From assembly GCF_049800675.1 (NCBI RefSeq), contig NZ_JBLOOT010000001.1, positions 310,001 to 374,000 of the forward strand: a stretch of DNA of 64,000 nucleotides, written 5' to 3'. A program made the position numbers and the translations under genes. Position 1 is the stretch's first letter. Each line of letters opens with the position of its first letter. Shown here piece after piece: positions 26,846 through 35,635 of this stretch. The notes beneath the pieces were generated by a model. It searched no databases and was not told where the DNA came from. It was given only the letters and a program-made list of their open reading frames with translations. Source of the stretch: Cauispirillum nitrogeniifigens. GTDB lineage: Bacteria; Pseudomonadota; Alphaproteobacteria; Rhodospirillales; Rhodospirillaceae.

Positions 26846-28189
26846 ATGGTGCAGCGTGGTGTGGGTGCCGCCCTTGTGGCGGCGATGATGCTGGGGCCGG
26901 TGGCGGCCTGCGCGCAGACGAATGCCGCCGCTTCTCCGGCGGCCCAGGCGGCCCAGCCGGTCCAGCCGGCGCCGGGTCCGGCATCGGCGGCGGGGCAGGC
27001 GGCCGAGGGGCCGGTGGTCATCGACGAGGCGGCCTTCGCGGCGTGGCTCGCCGACCTGCGGGCGGAGGCTTCGGCCAAGGGCCTGGACGCTCCCGCCGTG
27101 CGTCAGGCCCTGGCCGGCGTGACGCCGCGCCCCAAGGTGATCGAATACGACCGCCGCCAGCCGGAGTTCAGCCAGACCTTCTGGACCTACGTCGACCGCG
27201 CCGTCAGCGCGCAGCGGGTGGAGAAGGGGCGGGAGATGCTGCGCAAGCATGCCGACCTGCTGGCCCAGGTGGAGCGGGACTTCGGGGTGCAGCCGCGCTT
27301 CCTGGTCGCCTTCTGGGGTCTGGAAACCAACTTCGGCGCCAACTTCGGCGGCTTCCCGGTGGTCGATGCGCTGGCCACCCTGGCCTTCGACGAACGCCGT
27401 GCCGCCTTCTTCCGGGGCGAGTTGTTCGATGCCCTGGCCATCCTCGACGCCGGGCACATCGCGCCGGAACGCATGGTCGGGTCGTGGGCCGGCGCCATGG
27501 GCCACTTGCAGTTCATGCCCTCGACCTTCCGCCGCCACGCCGTGGACCGCAGCGGCGACGGCCGCGCCGACATCTGGGGCAGCCTGCCCGACGTCTTCGG
27601 ATCGGCCGCCAACTACCTGAAGGCCGAGGGCTGGCGGGGCGATCAGACCTGGGGCCGCGAGGTGCGCCTGCCCGCCGGGCTCGACCTGGAGCAGGCGAGT
27701 CTGAGCGTGCGCAAGCCGCTCGCCGACTGGGCCGCCCTGGGCGTGCTCCGCGCCGACGGCGGGCCGCTGGCGGTGGTCGAAGGGATGGAGGCGTCCATCG
27801 TTCTGCCGGCGGGCGTGCGGGGACCGGCGTTTCTGGTCTATGACAACTTCCGCGTCACCATGAAGTGGAACCGCTCCATCCTCTACGCCACCGCCGTCGG
27901 GCTGCTGGCCGACCAGTTGGCGGGAATGCCGCCGATGCGGGCGACGGCACCGCCGGATGCCCGGCCGCTGAGCCGCTCCGAGGTCGAGGAGATCCAGGCG
28001 CTGCTCAACAGCCTTGGCTTTGACGTTGGCGCGCCCGACGGCATGGCCGGCCCGCAGACCCGTGCCGCCCTGCGGGCGTTCCAGAAGTCGGTGGGGATGC
28101 CGGCGGATGGTCATGCCGATCCGGTGGCGCTGGGGCGGCTGCGCGAGGCGGCGGCGCGCCCGGCGGCTCCCGTTGGCGGCGGAAACTGA
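26846..28189 (+). CDS. Lytic murein transglycosylase (MltB-type) with peptidoglycan-binding domain
   Basis: This periplasmic enzyme cleaves glycan strands of peptidoglycan, forming anhydro-muramyl ends. The 447-residue protein has a signal peptide ending near ACAQT, an Ala/Pro-rich linker and an MltB-type catalytic domain (about 70-370). The catalytic Glu is in WGLETNFGANFG near residue 160, and GAMGHLQFMPSTF follows. A C-terminal PG_binding_1 domain contains QALLNSLGFDVGAPDGMAG. The start at 26846 is chosen because the signal peptide begins there and AGGAAATC precedes it. Confidence 0.92.
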   Translation: MVQRGVGAALVAAMMLGPVAACAQTNAAASPAAQAAQPVQPAPGPASAAGQAAEGPVVIDEAAFAAWLADLRAEASAKGLDAPAVRQALAGVTPRPKVIEYDRRQPEFSQTFWTYVDRAVSAQRVEKGREMLRKHADLLAQVERDFGVQPRFLVAFWGLETNFGANFGGFPVVDALATLAFDERRAAFFRGELFDALAILDAGHIAPERMVGSWAGAMGHLQFMPSTFRRHAVDRSGDGRADIWGSLPDVFGSAANYLKAEGWRGDQTWGREVRLPAGLDLEQASLSVRKPLADWAALGVLRADGGPLAVVEGMEASIVLPAGVRGPAFLVYDNFRVTMKWNRSILYATAVGLLADQLAGMPPMRATAPPDARPLSRSEVEEIQALLNSLGFDVGAPDGMAGPQTRAALRAFQKSVGMPADGHADPVALGRLREAAARPAAPVGGGN

Positions 28190-28279
28190 GCCGGAACGCC
28201 GCGCGACGGTTGAATGGGGAGGCTCTACCCAGTAATCTCGCCACATCCAGCGAGACTTTCGGGGTAGGGCCACCACATC

Positions 28280-29281
28280 ATGCGACGTTCCTGGGGGACC
28301 AAGACCATGGCCCGGCGGGCCGCCATCGCCGCCGCCGTGACCGCCTGCGCCGGACTCCTGGGCGCCTGTGCCGAAACGAAGCTGGCGGTGCACACCGCCA
28401 AGACCGTTTCGGGGCCGACATCCGAACCCCGCAAGTCCGGGACCTACAAGGTCGGTAATCCCTATCAGATCGCCGGGACGTGGTACTATCCCAAGGAGGA
28501 CTACGACTACCGCGAGGAAGGCGTGGCCTCGTGGTACGGGCCGGGGTTCCATGGCCAGCTCACCGCCAATGGCGAGACCTATGACCAGCGGGACATGACG
28601 GCGGCGCACCGGACCCTGCCGCTGCCCAGCATGGTGCGCGTGACCAACCTGGACAATGGCCGCTCGCTGGTTCTGCGCATCAACGACCGCGGGCCGTTCG
28701 CCAAGAACCGCATCATCGACATCTCCGAACGCGGCGCCCAGCTGCTCGACTTCGTCAACAAGGGCACGGCGCGGGTCCGCGTGGAGATCCTGGCCGAGGA
28801 AAGCCTGGCGCTGAAGCGGGCGCTGCTGGACGGCGGTTCCGTGCCCGACGACATGCCGGTGATCGCCGCCGCGCCGCGTGGCGCGGTGCAGGGAGAGACG
28901 CTGGCCGCGCCCCTTCCGGCGGCGGCCCCGGCCCCGGCCCCCATCCCGGCATCCGTGCAGGCTGCCGCCCCGCAGCCGGCGGCGCTCGTGCCGCTGGTCT
29001 CGACGGCAGCCGCCGCAACGCCGCCAGCGTCGCCGGCGCCCGCGTCGTCTGGCATCGGTACCTACGTCCAGGCCGGCGCCTTCTCCGACGCCGACAACGT
29101 CCGGCGCCTGGAGGCCCAGCTCAATGGCGTGGCCCCCGTGGTGGTCACGCCGGTCGAGATCGACGGCCGCAAGCTTCTGCGCGTCCGCCTCGGCCCGATC
29201 GCCTCCGACGCCGAGGCCGAGCGCGTTCTGGCGGCCGTCCAGGCGCAGGGTCTGCCCGGCGCGCGGGTGGTCCGCGAGTGA
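28280..29281 (+). CDS. rlpA: RlpA-type lipoprotein transglycosylase with SPOR domain
   Basis: RlpA acts on septal peptidoglycan lacking stem peptides. The 333-residue protein has a lipoprotein signal with lipobox LLGAC near residue 30. A double-psi beta-barrel domain (about 75-170) contains GVASWYGPGFHGQLTANGE, MTAAHRTLPLPSMVRV and RINDRGPF. An Ala/Pro-rich linker and a C-terminal SPOR domain (about 255-333) follow, with YVQAGAFSDADNVRRLEAQL. It lies between the MltB-type gene and dacA, a cell-wall cluster. Confidence 0.92.
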   Translation: MRRSWGTKTMARRAAIAAAVTACAGLLGACAETKLAVHTAKTVSGPTSEPRKSGTYKVGNPYQIAGTWYYPKEDYDYREEGVASWYGPGFHGQLTANGETYDQRDMTAAHRTLPLPSMVRVTNLDNGRSLVLRINDRGPFAKNRIIDISERGAQLLDFVNKGTARVRVEILAEESLALKRALLDGGSVPDDMPVIAAAPRGAVQGETLAAPLPAAAPAPAPIPASVQAAAPQPAALVPLVSTAAAATPPASPAPASSGIGTYVQAGAFSDADNVRRLEAQLNGVAPVVVTPVEIDGRKLLRVRLGPIASDAEAERVLAAVQAQGLPGARVVRE

Positions 29282-29456
29282 GCTTCCGGCAGGGAGTAGG
29301 GGCGGCGATTGTGGCTGGTGGACCGTGCGGAAAACCTCGCCTTAAGAGGTAGGTCGCCATTCTCTTGCCTGATTTCTCCGCGAGGCTCTTGCCGATCATC
29401 GCGGCCTGACGCACAACCCCCTGACACCACCCCCCGATTGAGGACGGTTCGTTCCC

Positions 29457-30653
29457 ATGGCGCACATCCGTAAGCCCCGCCCGGCATCCCCCTTCCGCTC
29501 CGCCCTGCCGCTGGCCTTGGCCCTGCTGGCCGGCGTAGCCTCCGGCATTCCCGGCGATGCCCGCGCACAGGCGCTGGAAACCAGGGCGCGCGAAGCCCTG
29601 CTGGTTGATTTTGAGACCGGAACGATCCTGCTGGACAAGAATTCCGAGGAACTCATGCCGCCGTCGTCCATGAGCAAGCTCATGACGTCGCTGATGGTGT
29701 TCGAGCGGCTGAAGGAAGGGTCGCTGTCGCTGGACGAGAAGTTCCGCGTCAGCGAAAACGCCTGGCGCAAGGGCGGCGCCGCCAGCGGCGGGTCGACCAT
29801 GTTCCTGGAGCCGCACGCCGAGGTGCGGGTGGAAGACCTGCTGCGCGGCATCATCATCCAGTCGGGCAACGATGCCTGTGTCGTGGTGGCCGAGAACCTC
29901 ATGGGCAGCGAGGAGGACTTCGCCCGCGCCATGACCAAGCGTGCCCGCGAGATCGGCCTGACCAAGTCGGTGTTCATGAACGCCACCGGCCTGCCCGATG
30001 CCGGCCACCTGATGACCGCGCGCGACCTGGCGACCCTGGCGCGCTACATCATCAACACCTTCCCCGAGTACTACTCGCTCTACTCGGAGATGAAGTTCGT
30101 CTACAACGGGATCACCCAGTCCAACCGCAACCCGCTGCTCTACACCATGCGCGGCGCCGATGGCCTGAAGACCGGCCATACCTCGATCGCCGGCTATGGC
30201 CTGACGGCGTCGGCCACCGAGGGCGAGCGCCGCCAGATCCTGGTCATCAACGGCCTGGAGAGCGTCAAGGCGCGGTCCGAGGAGGCGCAGCGCCTGATGG
30301 ACTGGGGCTTCCGCAACTTCGAGAACCGCCGCCTGTTCACCGCCGGCGAAACCGTCACCACCGCCGAGGTCTGGCTGGGCCAGGCCGACAGCGTGGGCCT
30401 GGTCATCGACCGTGACCTGAAGCTGACCGTGCCGCGCCGCGCCGCCCAGAACCTGGAGGTCAAGGTGACCTACAGCGGCCCGCTGGCCGCGCCGGTCGAG
30501 AAGGGGCAGCAGGTGGCCACCCTGACCATCGGCGGCACCGACATGAAGACCATGGAGTTCCCCCTGGTGGCGGCCGAGGACGTGCCGCGCCTGGGCTTCG
30601 TCGGACGCATCGGGGCGGCGATGCGCCACCTGGTGTTCGGCTTCGCCAGCTAG
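29457..30653 (+). CDS. dacA: D-alanyl-D-alanine carboxypeptidase (PBP5/6-type)
   Basis: This low-molecular-weight penicillin-binding protein trims the terminal D-Ala from peptidoglycan stem peptides in the periplasm. The 398-residue protein has a signal peptide (residues 1-36, ending ARAQA). The three active-site motifs are PSSMSKLMTS (SxxK, near residue 75), SGND near residue 138 and KTGHTS near residue 240. The C-terminus contains a beta-rich PBP5_C domain and an amphipathic end. It precedes tmk by six bases. Confidence 0.95.
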   Translation: MAHIRKPRPASPFRSALPLALALLAGVASGIPGDARAQALETRAREALLVDFETGTILLDKNSEELMPPSSMSKLMTSLMVFERLKEGSLSLDEKFRVSENAWRKGGAASGGSTMFLEPHAEVRVEDLLRGIIIQSGNDACVVVAENLMGSEEDFARAMTKRAREIGLTKSVFMNATGLPDAGHLMTARDLATLARYIINTFPEYYSLYSEMKFVYNGITQSNRNPLLYTMRGADGLKTGHTSIAGYGLTASATEGERRQILVINGLESVKARSEEAQRLMDWGFRNFENRRLFTAGETVTTAEVWLGQADSVGLVIDRDLKLTVPRRAAQNLEVKVTYSGPLAAPVEKGQQVATLTIGGTDMKTMEFPLVAAEDVPRLGFVGRIGAAMRHLVFGFAS

Positions 30654-30659
30654 GCCGAC

Positions 30660-31304
30660 ATGGGCGGCGGGCGCTTCATCACCTTCGAGGGCGGCGAGGG
30701 GGCTGGCAAGTCCACCCAGCTCCGCCTGCTCGCCCAGGCGCTGGAAGCCCGCGGCCTGCCCGTCCTCACCACCCGCGAACCCGGCGGCTCAGCGGGGGCC
30801 GAGGCCATCCGGGGGCTGCTGGTGACCGGCGAGACGGGGCGCTGGGACGGCCTGACCGAGGCCCTGCTGCACTATGCCGCACGGCGCGACCATCTGCGCC
30901 GCACCATCCTGCCGGCCCTGGCCGGCGGAACGTGGGTCCTGTGCGACCGCTTCAATGATTCGACCCTGGCCTACCAGGGCTTTGGCCACGGCGCCGACCG
31001 CCGCGAGCTGGATGCACTATACCGCATGGTGGCCGGCGACCTGCGCCCCGACCTGACGCTCATCCTCGACCTGCCGGTGGAGCAGGGGCTGGCCCGCGCC
31101 GGGGTGCGCAACGGGGCCGGCGGCGAGGATCGCTACGAGCGCATGGACCGCACCTTCCATGAGCGCCTGCGCCAGGGGTTCCTGGCCATCGCCGAGGCCG
31201 AGCCCGGCCGCTGCGCCGTCATCGATGCCGCCGCCGGGCCGGAGGCGGTGCACGCCGCCATCCTCGCCACCGTGCTGGCCCGCTTGCCGGAGGGGGCGGC
31301 GTGA
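30660..31304 (+). CDS. tmk: Thymidylate kinase
   Basis: Tmk phosphorylates dTMP to dTDP in the cytoplasm. The 214-residue protein has the P-loop FEGGEGAGKSTQLRLL near residue 8, TTREPGGSAGAEAIRGLLV with the dTMP-binding Arg, and CDRFNDSTLAYQGFGHG near residue 96. Its stop overlaps the holB start in a GTGA arrangement. The tmk-holB-metG-tatD order is conserved in many Proteobacteria. Confidence 0.96.
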   Translation: MGGGRFITFEGGEGAGKSTQLRLLAQALEARGLPVLTTREPGGSAGAEAIRGLLVTGETGRWDGLTEALLHYAARRDHLRRTILPALAGGTWVLCDRFNDSTLAYQGFGHGADRRELDALYRMVAGDLRPDLTLILDLPVEQGLARAGVRNGAGGEDRYERMDRTFHERLRQGFLAIAEAEPGRCAVIDAAAGPEAVHAAILATVLARLPEGAA

Positions 31305-32374
31305 GCGAGGCCGACCTCCCGACGCCGCGCCTCAACCCGCATCTGGTGGGCCATGACGCCGCCGAGGCCGAGATCCTCGACGCCTGGCAGACCGGGCGCA
31401 TGCACCATGCCTGGCTGATCACCGGCAAGCGCGGCATCGGCAAGGCGACGCTGGCCTATCGCATCGCCCGCTTCGTGCTTGCCGGCGGCGGGGACGGCGG
31501 CCTGTTCGGCGGCCCCTCCACCCTGGCCCTGCCGGAAAGCCATCCGGTGTTCCACCGCATCGCCCACGGCGCCCACGGCGACCTGCGGGTGATCGAGCGG
31601 CAGTTCGACGAAAAGAAGAAGAAGCTGCGCGGCGAGATCGTCGTCGGCGACGCCCGCGACGTCGGCAGCTTCCTGTCCATGACCTCGGCCGAGGGCGGCT
31701 GGAGGGTCGTCATCATCGACGCCGTCGACGAGATGAATCGCAATGCCGCCAACGCCGTGCTGAAGGTTCTTGAGGAACCGCCGAAGCGGTCCCTGCTGCT
31801 GCTGCTGGCCCATAATCCGGCCCGCCTGCTGCCCACCATCCGCTCGCGCTGCCGGAGGCTGGCGCTACGGCCGCTGGCCGACGACACGGTCGCCACCCTG
31901 CTGCGCCGCTATCGGCCGGAGCTGGACGCCGAGGACGCCCAAGGGCTGGCGCGGCTTGGCGAGGGCAGCGTCGGCCGGGCTTTGGAGCTGGCGGGCGAGG
32001 GCGGATTGCAGCACTACCACGGCTTGATCGGCCTCCTGCGCGGGCTGCCGCGCCTGGACGTGCCCGACCTGCACGACTTCACCGACAAGGCCGCGCGCAG
32101 CGACGATTCCTTCCGCACCACCAGCGAACTGTTGCTGTGGTGGCTGGCGCGCACCATCTCCGCCGGGGGCCATGGCACCGCGCCGACCGAGGTGGTGCCC
32201 GGCGAAAACGGCTTGTTCCGCACGGTGCTGGCCGCCGCCCCCCTTGATCGGTGGGTGGAGGTGTGGGAAAAGATCAGCCGCCTGTTGGAGCGGGCCGACG
32301 CCGTGAACCTGGACAAGAAGCACGTCCTTCTCAACGCCTTCCTGGCGATCGAGCGCACGGCGCGGGCCGCCTGA
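31301..32374 (+). CDS. holB: DNA polymerase III subunit delta'
   Basis: HolB is the delta' subunit of the clamp loader that places the beta sliding clamp on DNA. The 357-residue protein has an AAA+ fold with ITGKRGIGKATLAYRIARF near residue 35. The sensor-1/SRC segment is NPARLLPTIRSRCRRLAL near residue 175, which supplies the arginine finger to the neighbouring subunit. The GTG start overlaps tmk. The protein is somewhat longer than the E. coli subunit, as is usual in alphaproteobacteria. Confidence 0.93.
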   Translation: MSEADLPTPRLNPHLVGHDAAEAEILDAWQTGRMHHAWLITGKRGIGKATLAYRIARFVLAGGGDGGLFGGPSTLALPESHPVFHRIAHGAHGDLRVIERQFDEKKKKLRGEIVVGDARDVGSFLSMTSAEGGWRVVIIDAVDEMNRNAANAVLKVLEEPPKRSLLLLLAHNPARLLPTIRSRCRRLALRPLADDTVATLLRRYRPELDAEDAQGLARLGEGSVGRALELAGEGGLQHYHGLIGLLRGLPRLDVPDLHDFTDKAARSDDSFRTTSELLLWWLARTISAGGHGTAPTEVVPGENGLFRTVLAAAPLDRWVEVWEKISRLLERADAVNLDKKHVLLNAFLAIERTARAA

Positions 32375-32421
32375 CTCCCGAACCGTTCAGTTCCGTTCAG
32401 TCCAGTGCCGGAGACGCCGCG

Positions 32422-33975
32422 ATGGCCGGGCCCAAGCCCTTTTACGTCACCACGCCCATCTACTACGTGAACGACAGCCCGCACATCGGCCACGCCTACA
32501 CGACGCTGGCCTGCGACGTGCTGGCGCGCTTCAAGCGGCTGGACGGCTACGACGTCAAGTTCCTGACCGGCACCGACGAGCACGGCCAGAAGGTGGAGAA
32601 ATCCGCCCAGGCCAAGGGCATCGCCCCACAGGCGTTCACCGACGAGGTGTCGCAGCGCTTCCGCGATCTGGCGGCGGCCATGGGCTTTTCCAACGACGAC
32701 TTCATCCGCACCACCGAGGCGCGCCACAAGACGGCCTGCCAGGAGCTGTGGAAGCGCCTGATCGACAACGGCGACATCTACCTGGACGCCTATCGCGGCT
32801 GGTACGCCGTGCGCGACGAGGCGTTCTATGCCGAAAGCGAACTGACCACCGGCAAGAACGGGGAGAAGCTGGCCCCCACCGGCGCGCCGGTGGAGTGGGT
32901 GGAGGAGCCGAGCTACTTCTTCCGCCTGTCCAAGTGGCAGGAGCCGTTGCTGGAGTTCTACGAGAAGAACCCCGGCTTCATCGCCCCGGACAGCCGCCGC
33001 AACGAGGTGCTGAGCTTCGTGCGCGGCGGCCTGCACGATCTGTCGGTGTCGCGCACCACGTTCTCGTGGGGCGTGCCGGTGCCGGACGACGACGCCCATG
33101 TCATGTACGTGTGGCTGGACGCCCTGACCAACTACATCACCGCCGTCGGTTTCCCCGACGAGAGCGGCGAGTATGCCCGGTACTGGCCGGCCGACCTGCA
33201 CATGGTCGGCAAGGACATCCTGCGCTTCCACACCGTCTATTGGCCGGCCTTCCTGATGGCCGCCGGCCTGGAGCCGCCCAAGCGGGTGTTCGCCCACGGC
33301 TGGTGGACCAACGAGGGGCAGAAGATCTCCAAGTCCGTGGGCAATGTCATCGATCCCATCGGGCTGGTCGATCGTTACGGCCTCGATCAGGTGCGTTACT
33401 TCCTGCTGCGCGAGGTGCCGTTCGGCCACGACGGCGACTTCTCGCACAAGGCCATGGTCAACCGCATGAACGGCGAACTGGCCAACGACCTGGGCAACCT
33501 GGCGCAGCGCGTGCTGTCGATGATCGCCAAGAACTGTGGCGCCGTGGTGCCGACGCCCGGCTCGCTGACCGACGACGACATGGCCCTGCTGGGGCCGGCG
33601 CGCGGCCTGCTGGAGGTGGTGCGCGGCCTGATGGACCGCCAGGCCTTCCACGAGGCGCTGGAGAGCATCTGGGTGATCGTGCGGGCCGCCAACGGCTATG
33701 TCGATCATCAGGCGCCCTGGGCCCTGCGCAAGACCGATCCCGACCGCATGGCGACCGTGCTGTGGGTGCTGGCCGAGGTCATCCGCCACGTCGGCATCCT
33801 GATGCAGCCGGTGGTGCCGACCTCGGCGGCGCGCATGCTCGACCAGTTGGCGCTGCCCGAGGACGCCCGGAGTTTCGCCAGCCTGGGCGAGGCCGGGGCC
33901 TTGAAGGCCGGGACGCCGCTGCCCAAACCGCAGGGGGTGTTCCCGCGTTACGTCGAGGAGGAAGAGGGCGCCTGA
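32422..33975 (+). CDS. metG: Methionyl-tRNA synthetase
   Basis: MetG charges tRNA-Met. The 517-residue class I synthetase has the HIGH-type motif NDSPHIGHAYT near residue 18 and the KMSKS-type motif GQKISKSVGNV near residue 300. It lacks the zinc-knuckle insert and the C-terminal tRNA-binding domain, so it is the short form found in alphaproteobacteria. The start at 32422 (MAGPKPFYVTTPIYYVND) is preceded by CCGGAGACG. Its stop overlaps the tatD start by one base. Confidence 0.96.
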   Translation: MAGPKPFYVTTPIYYVNDSPHIGHAYTTLACDVLARFKRLDGYDVKFLTGTDEHGQKVEKSAQAKGIAPQAFTDEVSQRFRDLAAAMGFSNDDFIRTTEARHKTACQELWKRLIDNGDIYLDAYRGWYAVRDEAFYAESELTTGKNGEKLAPTGAPVEWVEEPSYFFRLSKWQEPLLEFYEKNPGFIAPDSRRNEVLSFVRGGLHDLSVSRTTFSWGVPVPDDDAHVMYVWLDALTNYITAVGFPDESGEYARYWPADLHMVGKDILRFHTVYWPAFLMAAGLEPPKRVFAHGWWTNEGQKISKSVGNVIDPIGLVDRYGLDQVRYFLLREVPFGHDGDFSHKAMVNRMNGELANDLGNLAQRVLSMIAKNCGAVVPTPGSLTDDDMALLGPARGLLEVVRGLMDRQAFHEALESIWVIVRAANGYVDHQAPWALRKTDPDRMATVLWVLAEVIRHVGILMQPVVPTSAARMLDQLALPEDARSFASLGEAGALKAGTPLPKPQGVFPRYVEEEEGA

Positions 33976-34775
33976 TGCTGGTCGACAGCCATTGCCACCT
34001 GGATTTCCCGGACTTCGCCGAGGAACTGGACGCCGTCGTCGAACGCGCCCAGGCAGGCGGCGTCGGCCTGATGCTGACCATCTGCACCCACCTGTCGCGG
34101 TTCGAGCGGGTGCTGGCGGTGGCCGAGCGCTTCGACAGCGTCTACTGCACGGTGGGCATCCACCCGCACGAAGCCGGCAGCGAGGAGGAGGCCACCGTCG
34201 ACCGCTTGGTCGACCTGGCCCGCCACCCCAAGGTGGTCGGCTTCGGCGAGACGGGGCTGGACTACTTCTATGAGCACAGCCCGCGCGAGGCCCAGCAGAA
34301 GAGCTTCCGCACCCACATCCGGGCGGCGCGCGCCGCCGCCTTGCCGGTGGTCGTCCACACCCGCGACGCCGAGGAGGACACCCGCCGCATCCTGCGCGAG
34401 GAGATGGGCGAGGGGGCTTTCAAGGGTCTCATCCATTGCTTTAGCTCAAGCGCGCAACTCGCTGAAGATGCTGTTGATATGGGTCTTTACCTGTCCCTGT
34501 CGGGGATCGTGACCTTCAAGAAGGCGGAGGAGTTGCGGGCGACCGCCGCGGCGCTGCCCCTTGATCGTCTACTAGTAGAGACAGACGCCCCCTATCTGGC
34601 TCCCGTGCCCATGCGCGGCAAGCGCAACGAGCCGGCCTTCACCACCCACACGGCCACCGCCCTTGCCGCCCTCCAGGGGCGTCCGGTGGCGGAGGTGGCG
34701 AGCGTCACCACGGCCAACTTCTTCCGCCTGTTCGACAAGGTTCCCGCGCCTGTCGAGGGGTCGGCCAGGGGATAG
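33975..34775 (+). CDS. tatD: TatD-family metal-dependent deoxyribonuclease
   Basis: TatD-type proteins are metal-dependent hydrolases with 3'-5' exonuclease or AP-endonuclease-like activity. The 266-residue TIM barrel has the HxH metal motif in MLVDSHCHLDFPDF. It continues with GIHPHEAGS, VGFGETGLDYFYEHSPREAQ, VVHTRDAEEDT, LIHCFSSS and LLVETDAPYLAPVPMRGKRN. All expected ligands are present. The start is set by the TGATG overlap with metG. Confidence 0.95.
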   Translation: MLVDSHCHLDFPDFAEELDAVVERAQAGGVGLMLTICTHLSRFERVLAVAERFDSVYCTVGIHPHEAGSEEEATVDRLVDLARHPKVVGFGETGLDYFYEHSPREAQQKSFRTHIRAARAAALPVVVHTRDAEEDTRRILREEMGEGAFKGLIHCFSSSAQLAEDAVDMGLYLSLSGIVTFKKAEELRATAAALPLDRLLVETDAPYLAPVPMRGKRNEPAFTTHTATALAALQGRPVAEVASVTTANFFRLFDKVPAPVEGSARG

Positions 34776-34779
34776 GACC

Positions 34780-35544
34780 ATGCGCGTCACCATCCTCGGA
34801 AGCGGCGGGGCGGGGGGCGTGCCGATGGTCAGCGTCGGCTGGGGCAAGTGCGACCCGGCCGAGCCGCGCAACCGCCGCCGCCGCCCGAGCATTCTGGTCG
34901 AGGACCAGGGCACGCGTATCCTGGTGGACACGTCGCCGGACCTGCGCGAGCAGCTTTTGAGCTGTAATATCAATCGACTGGACGCCGTTGTTTACACGCA
35001 TTTTCACGCCGACCACATCCATGGCGTCGATGATCTGCGCGAGGTCAACAGGGCGATGCAAAGCCCCATCGACTGCTATGCCGACGGCCTGACACTGGAG
35101 GGCCTGCACCGCAGCTTCGGCTATGTGTTTCTCGGCGTGCCGGAGGGCCAGCCCATCTTCCGGCCGTGGCTGCGCCCGCACCGGGTGGAGGGGCCGTTCC
35201 GCGTCGGCCCGGTGGAGGTCGTACCCTTTGAGCAGGACCACGGCTGGGCATCGTCCCTCGGCCTGCGCTTCGGGGACTTCGCCTACTCGACGGACGTTGT
35301 ACGCCTCGACGATGCGGCCTTCGCCGCCCTGGAGGGGGTCAAGGTGTGGGTCATCGGCTGCCTGACCGATCAGCCCCACAGCACCCATGCCCACGTCGCA
35401 CTGGTGCGGCAATGGGTGGATCGGGTGCGCCCGGAACGGGCGGTACTGACGCACATGGGGCCAGCCCTGGACTACGCCACCCTGGCCGCCGAGTTGCCGC
35501 CCCATATCCGGCCCGGGTATGACGGGATGACGATACAGGTCTAG
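34780..35544 (+). CDS. MBL-fold hydrolase of the PhnP/RNase Z-like type
   Basis: This 254-residue protein begins MRVTILGSGGAGGVPMVSVG and carries the metal-binding motif THFHADHIHGVDDLR near residue 68. It also has FAYSTDV and a late histidine in LTHMGPALDYATL. This pattern matches the PhnP-like branch of the metallo-beta-lactamase superfamily, which includes cyclic phosphodiesterases. The gene commonly follows tatD in alphaproteobacteria. The true substrate is unknown. It starts four bases after the tatD stop. Confidence 0.88.
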   Translation: MRVTILGSGGAGGVPMVSVGWGKCDPAEPRNRRRRPSILVEDQGTRILVDTSPDLREQLLSCNINRLDAVVYTHFHADHIHGVDDLREVNRAMQSPIDCYADGLTLEGLHRSFGYVFLGVPEGQPIFRPWLRPHRVEGPFRVGPVEVVPFEQDHGWASSLGLRFGDFAYSTDVVRLDDAAFAALEGVKVWVIGCLTDQPHSTHAHVALVRQWVDRVRPERAVLTHMGPALDYATLAAELPPHIRPGYDGMTIQV

Positions 35545-35635
35545 GTTGCGTTGCGGGGGTTGTCCTTGTGCCTCCGTTTTCTCTGTTTAGTTTCTATTGG
35601 ATAGTTCTCATACTGCTTGCGGCGGGCAGGTGGAT